Of a stretch of 64,000 nucleotides of DNA, positions 59,116 through 64,000 are shown in pieces; position 1 is the stretch's first letter, and each line of letters starts with the position of its first letter. The notes under the pieces were generated by a model. It saw nothing but the letters and a program-made list of their open reading frames with translations. It searched no databases and was not told the origin of the DNA. Source of the DNA: Ktedonobacter racemifer DSM 44963. GTDB lineage: Bacteria; Chloroflexota; Ktedonobacteria; Ktedonobacterales; Ktedonobacteraceae. The stretch is from assembly GCF_000178855.1 (NCBI RefSeq), contig NZ_ADVG01000002.1, positions 186,001-250,000 on the forward strand, in the 5' to 3' direction. The translations under genes were made by a program, and so were the position numbers.

Positions 59116-61170
59116 CTACTCTTCCAGCGGCAAGAGTGGTTCGGCACCGATATGTTGCCAGATCTGTGCGAACAACGCCTCCTGCTCCTCCTCGCTTGCC
59201 AGGGCAGATGAAAATGGGAAGAAGGCCCGGTCTTCACTATGATGATGAATCCAACGACTGATAATATTAATTTGATCGACTTCGGCCTGACCCACAATAT
59301 CAGGCGGGCGCCCTAAGTCACGCGCCTGGACCAGCAAGGCACGCAGAGCCAGCTTTGTCTCCGGTTCATTATGGGCCACGCGCTGCTGGGCAATCAAGCG
59401 ACCATGTCTGACCAGAAAGAGTTCATTGTGGTCAAGCTCGGACGAGGGATAGACAATAAATAAATTATTGGCCTCAACGGCGCCCGTGATCAACTGCTGG
59501 CCGATTAGGACCTCGTCGGCGCTGCGCAGTGCGTCGCGCAACCAGGCGGCTCGCTCAAAGTTGAGCTGTTGCGCCGCCTCAAACATCTGTCGGCGCAGGC
59601 GATCAAAAAGATCTTCGCGCTCACCACCCAGGAAGGCACAAACCTGTTCGATAATTTTACGATACTCATCCTCATCTACGCCACCCCGACAGGGAGCGGG
59701 ACAGCGCCCCAGGTGGTGACGCAAGCAGGGATCAGAAGCCTTCGCCGCCGGTGGCAGGCTGCGTGTACAGGTGCGCACAGGAAAGATCTTCTGCATCAAT
59801 TCAATGGTCGCATCCACAACCCTGCGGCTGCGGAAGGGACCAAAGTAGCGCGCACCATCCGCCGCGATCTCGCGCGTGGCGTAGACCCGTGGGAAGGCAT
59901 GCTGTACATCGATCTTGATAAAGGGATAGAGTTCATAGTTGCGCAATTGCACATTATACATCGGCTGCAACTCTTTGATCAGCCGCGACTCCACCAGCAG
60001 CGCCTCCAGCTCTGAACCCAGCACCCGCGTCTCGATCTCGCGTACATTCTGCAAGAGGCCATCCATCTTGCGCGTGTATCCCAGCGGCTGGCTATAATAG
60101 GAACCCAGCCTGTCCTTCAGGCATTTAGCCTTGCCAACATAGATCACCTGCCCGTGTTCATCCCGCATGAGATAGACACCGGGCTTCTCAGGAAAGTTGC
60201 GCCGCCAGGCAGGATTGAGCAGGAGGCTCCCATTCGGTCGCGTCGCCACGCCCGAAAGCTTCTCGTCGGCCCGGCCACGCGCCGCCATCTTCGCATCCAC
60301 CTGGGTGATATCCCCACTCCAGGCCACGGGCAACTGCTGGCGCAAGCGCAGATGCCCCAGCGTATGTATCTCCTGGATTTTTGCGCGTTCAAGCAAGCGA
60401 GCAAAGACATCGGCCGTCACCTGGGCATCACCCAGAGCGCGGTGCCGATTGTGCGTCTGGATCTGTAAATATTGCGCCACCATGTCCAGCTTGAAGCGCT
60501 TCAGACCTGGCAACAAGCGCCGCGAGAGCAAAATTGTATCCAGGCCCTCAACAGGAAAGGGCAGACCCAACAACTGGGCTTCGTGCGTGAGAAAATTGAC
60601 ATCAAAGCTCAGATTATGTCCAACCAGGGTTGCGCCCTCAATAAAACGCAGGAAATCCGGCATGATATCGCGAGCCTTGGGCGCATCGGCTAGCATCTCT
60701 GGAGAAATACCTGTAAAACGTACAATAAAGGGAGGGATGCGCCGCTCTGGATGCACCAGGCTCTGAAAGGTATCCAGGATCTCGCCATTGCGCATACGCA
60801 CACCCGCCACCTCAATCACACGGTCCGGCCCGGGTCGTAGCCCGGTCGTCTCGGTATCCACCACCACAAACTCTACCTCTTCAAGCGCAAGCTGCGTGCG
60901 TTTCCATGCAGTCAAGCCCCATAGCCGTTCTTGACCACCCATCTCGTCTTCATCACCGACTGAGAGAGCTTCAAAGAGAGGAGATCCACGCAATGTCTGC
61001 CGCAACAATATCGTCCAGAAGCCATTGGAGTTGCCACCGCCCGTCACCCCAAAGAGATATTCGATTAACTGCTCCTCCACCACCGGTTGCCCGACCTGCT
61101 CAAGCAGTTCATGTGCCCTGCGTAGTAATGTCCCTCGCTGCGGCACACCATTCTCATCCACCTGCGCCAT
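59116..61170 (-). CDS. DEDDh 3'-5' exonuclease fused to a UvrC-like GIY-YIG nuclease
   Basis: 684 residues. Residues 1-95 are a helical region; 100-265 is a DnaQ-like exonuclease with VVVDTETTGL (Asp105/Glu107), GHNLSFDVNFL and HRALGDAQVTADVF (His and Asp). From about 335 a GIY-YIG domain follows (PGVYLMRDEHGQVIYVGKAK, SELEALLVESRLIKELQP with the Glu), then a cysteine cluster (CTRSLPPAAKASDPCLRHHLGRCPAPC) and a UVR-like region (FERAAWLRDAL). The UvrC C-terminal RNase-H-like nuclease and HhH domains are absent, so it is a Cho-like single-incision enzyme with an added exonuclease. Known as a fused architecture in actinobacteria. Role in repair inferred. Confidence 0.92.
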   Translation of the reverse strand: MAQVDENGVPQRGTLLRRAHELLEQVGQPVVEEQLIEYLFGVTGGGNSNGFWTILLRQTLRGSPLFEALSVGDEDEMGGQERLWGLTAWKRTQLALEEVEFVVVDTETTGLRPGPDRVIEVAGVRMRNGEILDTFQSLVHPERRIPPFIVRFTGISPEMLADAPKARDIMPDFLRFIEGATLVGHNLSFDVNFLTHEAQLLGLPFPVEGLDTILLSRRLLPGLKRFKLDMVAQYLQIQTHNRHRALGDAQVTADVFARLLERAKIQEIHTLGHLRLRQQLPVAWSGDITQVDAKMAARGRADEKLSGVATRPNGSLLLNPAWRRNFPEKPGVYLMRDEHGQVIYVGKAKCLKDRLGSYYSQPLGYTRKMDGLLQNVREIETRVLGSELEALLVESRLIKELQPMYNVQLRNYELYPFIKIDVQHAFPRVYATREIAADGARYFGPFRSRRVVDATIELMQKIFPVRTCTRSLPPAAKASDPCLRHHLGRCPAPCRGGVDEDEYRKIIEQVCAFLGGEREDLFDRLRRQMFEAAQQLNFERAAWLRDALRSADEVLIGQQLITGAVEANNLFIVYPSSELDHNELFLVRHGRLIAQQRVAHNEPETKLALRALLVQARDLGRPPDIVGQAEVDQINIISRWIHHHSEDRAFFPFSSALASEEEQEALFAQIWQHIGAEPLLPLEE

Positions 61171-61258
61171 GCCATAACTCCACTTCGCAAATACATTGCC
61201 GTCTATTAGATCATATGTGCGAGAATAGCACGCCTCGCCCCTTTTGACAAGTACATAG

Positions 61259-61283
61259 TCCTTCGCACCACTGGTGCGAAGGA
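61259..61283. promoter_or_regulatory. 25-bp palindrome in the divergent promoter region of rnhC
   Basis: TCCTTCGCACCA-C-TGGTGCGAAGGA is a perfect inverted repeat. It lies 90 bp from each divergent start, just after a TTGACA (61244-61249). It could be an operator for one or both genes. Confidence 0.5.
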
Positions 61284-61372
61284 AAGAATAGTCAAGAGGG
61301 CTATAAAAAGAGCAAATATATTACCGCCAATCTCACTTCCTGCTACAATAGGAACAACTAACGTCTCCAAAG

Positions 61373-62395
61373 ATGCCATTCAAAACGTTTACCAGTAAGA
61401 TAGCCGAAAAAGCCGGTGATATTGATCGCCACAACACGATCCTGTTGAAAGGAAAGAGGATGCCCGCAAGCAAGCTAGAGACAACCATTACTGCCTTCCA
61501 TACCTATATCGCAGATCGGGGATGGCGTATCCTCAGCAAGAAGGCAGTACAGAGTGGGTATCAGTTCGTAGTCAGCGATGGCAAGATCAGCGTGCCTGTC
61601 ACGCTCTATACCACCGGGCGCATCAATGTGCAAGGGCAGGCCAATACACTCCAAAGCGCGCTCAAAGCCTGGAGTGGCTCCTCAACAGTATCAAAGGTAA
61701 CCACAACAGAGACCGCGATGAAGAATCCATCAGGAGAGCGACCGCGTGCTACAGGACTGGCACGCATTGGGTGCGACGAATCAGGCAAAGGAGATTACTA
61801 TGGTCCTCTGGTCATGGCCGCGCTCTACGTGGATAACCACACAGAGGAGCAACTTCTCGCCCTGGGGGTGCGCGACAGCAAACGCCTCACCGATGCCGTT
61901 ATGTTGGAGATGGCCAGCGAGATAGAACGCATCTGTCGTGGGCAGGGCCTGCTACGTATCTATGACCCCGAGCGCTATAACCAGCTCTACCAGGCAACGC
62001 CAAATCTTAATTTGCTGCTTGCGCAGGCGCACGCCCATACTATTACGCGCCTCCAACCCACCGTGGCAGCGTCGCTGGCTATTGTCGACCAGTTTGGTGC
62101 AGAGCGGCTCTTACTTGATGCCTTAAGACAAACTGGGTGTTCAATTACCCTGGAGCAGAGGCCCCGGGCCGAAGATGATACTGCGGTGGCCGCAGCCTCC
62201 ATTATGGCGCGCGCCGCCTTTGTTCGTGAGCTGGCAAAGCTTTCACGAAGCGTAGGGATTGAGCTTCCCAAGGGCGCCTCCAATCCACAGATTGTTGCCA
62301 TTGGACGAGAACTGGTTGCACAGCATGGGGCAGACATCCTACGCAAAGTAGCCAAGCTCCACTTCAAAACGACCGACATGATTGTTGTATCATAG
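61373..62395 (+). CDS. rnhC: Ribonuclease HIII
   Basis: Degrades RNA in RNA-DNA hybrids. 340 residues, longer than Bacillus RnhC (about 310). An N-terminal TBP-like substrate-binding domain (about 25-110: TITAFHTYIADRGWRILSKKAVQSGYQFVVSDGKISVPVTLYTTGRINVQG) precedes the catalytic domain GCDESGKGDYYGPLV (first Asp-Glu; the GDYYG variant is typical of HIII) with GVRDSKRLTDA, a central Asp in ASLAIVDQFG, and EDDTAVAAASIMARAAFVRE. The start ATG has no strong Shine-Dalgarno; AACGTCTCC precedes. Divergent from the exonuclease fusion. Confidence 0.93.
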   Translation: MPFKTFTSKIAEKAGDIDRHNTILLKGKRMPASKLETTITAFHTYIADRGWRILSKKAVQSGYQFVVSDGKISVPVTLYTTGRINVQGQANTLQSALKAWSGSSTVSKVTTTETAMKNPSGERPRATGLARIGCDESGKGDYYGPLVMAALYVDNHTEEQLLALGVRDSKRLTDAVMLEMASEIERICRGQGLLRIYDPERYNQLYQATPNLNLLLAQAHAHTITRLQPTVAASLAIVDQFGAERLLLDALRQTGCSITLEQRPRAEDDTAVAAASIMARAAFVRELAKLSRSVGIELPKGASNPQIVAIGRELVAQHGADILRKVAKLHFKTTDMIVVS

Positions 62396-62499
62396 AACAA
62401 TATTCCTGATTGTATTCATACCCTAAATGTTATTGCTTCATTTGGCATCATAGAGAAAATATAGAGACCCTGCTTGGAGAAAGGATTTGAGAAGCCAAT

Positions 62500-63483
62500 A
62501 TGGTGTTTTGTGGTCAATGTGGCTTGCTTATACCACCCGGCTCGACGAAGTGCCCCCGCTGTGGCGCCCCGGTCGATGAGAACCCGGTAGGCCAGCAAGC
62601 GCCTACTACCAATGACATAAATAACGAGACGCAGGTCTCGATGCAGGCGATACCACAGCATCAGCCAGGCCAGCCGGGTGATGCCTATTCCGCACGCACG
62701 CAACAGGATCAGAGAGGCTATGAAACCTATAGCAACAACAACGCGCCCACGAGTGCCGTGCCGTCCTCTACACGGCCAACACCCGCTTATCCCGCGCCCC
62801 CTCCTCATACCTCTAATCCCTACAATCCAGTATCTCCATCCCCATATCCCTATAGGCAGCAACAAGAGGGCTACACTCCTCCTCAGCCCACTCCATACTA
62901 TCAGCCCCAGCCTCCCAGGCGCGGCAATGGGCTACTCATCACCCTCATCACCCTCGCCGTTCTGCTTGTCCTTGTGACTGGGGGCATCTTACTCGCTGGC
63001 CCGGGCAGACTCTTCCCAAACACGGCCAATAATGCCACAGCGACGACTGCCCCTCAGGCCACTCCGACAACCGCCAACCAACCCACAGACACGGCGACGG
63101 CCCAACCAACTGACACACCGGAGGCCACGGCAACTCCAAACCAGACCACACCGACGCCAACAGTGACCTCAGCCCAGGCCGAGAGCGTAGTTTACAATTA
63201 CTACAACTACATCAATGCCAAACAATATCAACAAGCCTATGATCTCTGGACCCACATCAATCAAACCTATGATGACTTTAAAAATGGCTTTGCTACGACT
63301 GACAAAGACACCATCCAAACGATCCGTAGCAGCGATGATCCCCAGGGGCAAAAGGTTTCCCTCACCTTGCAAGCCCTCTCCACGGATGGACAGACCACCA
63401 TGTATAGTGGCTACTATATCGTCAGCCAGCAGGCAGACGGATCGCTCAAATTCGTAGATGGACAGATGAACAAAGCCTCCTGA
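62500..63483 (+). CDS. Zinc-ribbon membrane-anchored protein with extracytoplasmic domain
   Basis: 327 residues. An N-terminal zinc ribbon (FCGQCGLLIPPGSTKCPRCGAPV) is followed by a proline/glutamine/tyrosine-rich cytoplasmic segment to about 145, a transmembrane helix (GLLITLITLAVLLVLVTGGILLA), a Thr/Pro/Ala-rich linker (about 170-225) and a small C-terminal domain (VVYNYYNYINAKQYQQAYDLW...), which resembles NTF2-like or DUF4878-like folds. TTTGAGAAG is the only upstream purine run. Function unknown; this layout recurs in the S41 and M50 proteins of this window, which also have proline-rich cytoplasmic tails. Confidence 0.82.
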   Translation: MVFCGQCGLLIPPGSTKCPRCGAPVDENPVGQQAPTTNDINNETQVSMQAIPQHQPGQPGDAYSARTQQDQRGYETYSNNNAPTSAVPSSTRPTPAYPAPPPHTSNPYNPVSPSPYPYRQQQEGYTPPQPTPYYQPQPPRRGNGLLITLITLAVLLVLVTGGILLAGPGRLFPNTANNATATTAPQATPTTANQPTDTATAQPTDTPEATATPNQTTPTPTVTSAQAESVVYNYYNYINAKQYQQAYDLWTHINQTYDDFKNGFATTDKDTIQTIRSSDDPQGQKVSLTLQALSTDGQTTMYSGYYIVSQQADGSLKFVDGQMNKAS

Positions 63484-63575
63484 TAGCCCAATTTCACCTG
63501 GAAGGAGAGTACCCTGATCGTCCCAAGTGCTCTCCTTAATAAATATCTCAAGCGTTTTTGTCCTAGGAAGGTAAA

Positions 63576-64000
63576 ATGGTGCAAGACGTTCTCCATATAC
63601 ACCATAAGCTCTCGCCGGGCGAAGAGATTATCCACATTCGGCCAGTTCAGGCCAGCGATGCCGAGGCATATCTGGCCCTCATGCGGCAACTCGATCAAGA
63701 GACGACATTTATGCTCCTTGAACCAGACGAGCGCAAAGGAGACCTTGAAGAGCTACGTACGCGCTTTGCGCGCCAGCAGGAAGACATGACATCAGGTATC
63801 CTCTTTGTGGCAGAACATGGCGAGCGTCTGATCGGTTGCCTGGGAGCAGAGAGGGGCAGGGTACGACGCACCGCCCATAGCGCCCATATCTTCATTGGTG
63901 TCCTGCAAGCCTATGGCGGCAAGGGTATCGGCACGCAACTCTTTCTGGCCGTGGAAAACTGGGCGCGCTCCCTGCACCTCCATCGCCTCGCACTCGATGT
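63576..64000 (+). CDS. GNAT family N-acetyltransferase (partial, runs off the window)
   Basis: At least 141 residues from ATG 63576 (AGGAAGG about 5 nt upstream); no stop before the edge. IHIRPVQASDAEAYLALMRQLDQETTFMLLEPDERKGDLEELR is a typical GNAT N-terminus, and GVLQAYGGKGIGTQLFLAVENWARSLHLHRLALDV holds the acetyl-CoA pyrophosphate loop (Q/R-x-x-G-x-G). Substrate unknown. In this family the next residues usually form the last beta strands, so about 40 residues are likely missing. Confidence 0.9.
   Translation, partial: MVQDVLHIHHKLSPGEEIIHIRPVQASDAEAYLALMRQLDQETTFMLLEPDERKGDLEELRTRFARQQEDMTSGILFVAEHGERLIGCLGAERGRVRRTAHSAHIFIGVLQAYGGKGIGTQLFLAVENWARSLHLHRLALD

Noticed and set aside
1..64000. 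CRISPR arrays, prophage modules or rRNA genes
   Set aside because: No regularly spaced direct repeats, no structural phage genes and no rRNA-like sequence were seen on reading.

Overview
The window looks like chromosome of a Chloroflexota bacterium, most likely class Ktedonobacteria. This is inferred from moderately high GC, housekeeping genes of Gram-positive-like layout (dnaX-ybaB-recR with an SRP RNA upstream, RNase HIII, class II ribonucleotide reductase), a leucine-degradation set, proline-rich membrane proteins and IS200/IS605-type TnpB elements. No rRNA, CRISPR array or prophage is visible. One tRNA (Gln-TTG) and one SRP RNA are present.

Layout. 1-5.8 kb: end of an unidentified gene, recA, the recR-ybaB-dnaX operon and ffs. 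5.8-7.1 kb: an ISAs1-type insertion sequence with a 9-bp target duplication and a broken transposase. 7.3-13 kb: mtnP, tyrS, hsp20, infC (ATT start) and a CtpA-like S41 protein lacking the catalytic lysine. 13-17.3 kb: mvaB, a CBS/CorC-like membrane protein, glmU and tRNA-Gln. 17.3-18.4 kb: a small accessory patch (excisionase-like HTH, HNH protein). 18.5-25.1 kb: mccB, corA, an enoyl-CoA hydratase, mccA and a 3-hydroxyisobutyrate dehydrogenase; with mvaB these cover the lower leucine pathway and one valine step. 25.1-29.1 kb: M50 protease, Nramp-like transporter, cinA. 29.2-33.2 kb: a tandem NrdR-box pair and an adenosylcobalamin-dependent ribonucleotide reductase interrupted by a 429-aa intein. 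33.5-38 kb: a UspA-like gene, a DsbA-fold gene, an aminotransferase, a small membrane ORF and an ISAzo13-like element with an A7 frameshift site. 38-41.6 kb: a sugar ABC importer. 41.7-46.6 kb: cysteine desulfurase, an esterase-like hydrolase, larE, a MobA-like nucleotidyltransferase and a TPR protein. 46.6-53.1 kb: a two-component system, a frameshifted dedA and a MacB-like ABC transporter. 53.3-57.8 kb: an ABC ATPase remnant, a D-hydroxyacid dehydrogenase, a nucleotidyltransferase and a frameshifted TnpB element abutting tmk. 57.7-64 kb: tmk, dcd, an exonuclease/GIY-YIG fusion, RNase HIII, a zinc-ribbon membrane protein and a partial GNAT.

Two patterns stand out. First, intergenic gaps repeatedly hold very long, near-perfect palindromes (arms of about 17-36 bp), each with its own stem sequence. 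Several share a short flank (a mini-hairpin followed by a GGCGAGRAGTC-like tail), so they may be one repeat or RNA family rather than ordinary terminators. Second, the two-component operon, dedA and the ABC operon each carry a TGTCA-N6-(T/C)GTCA pair exactly 11 nt upstream of a -10-like hexamer, which suggests a compact local regulon.
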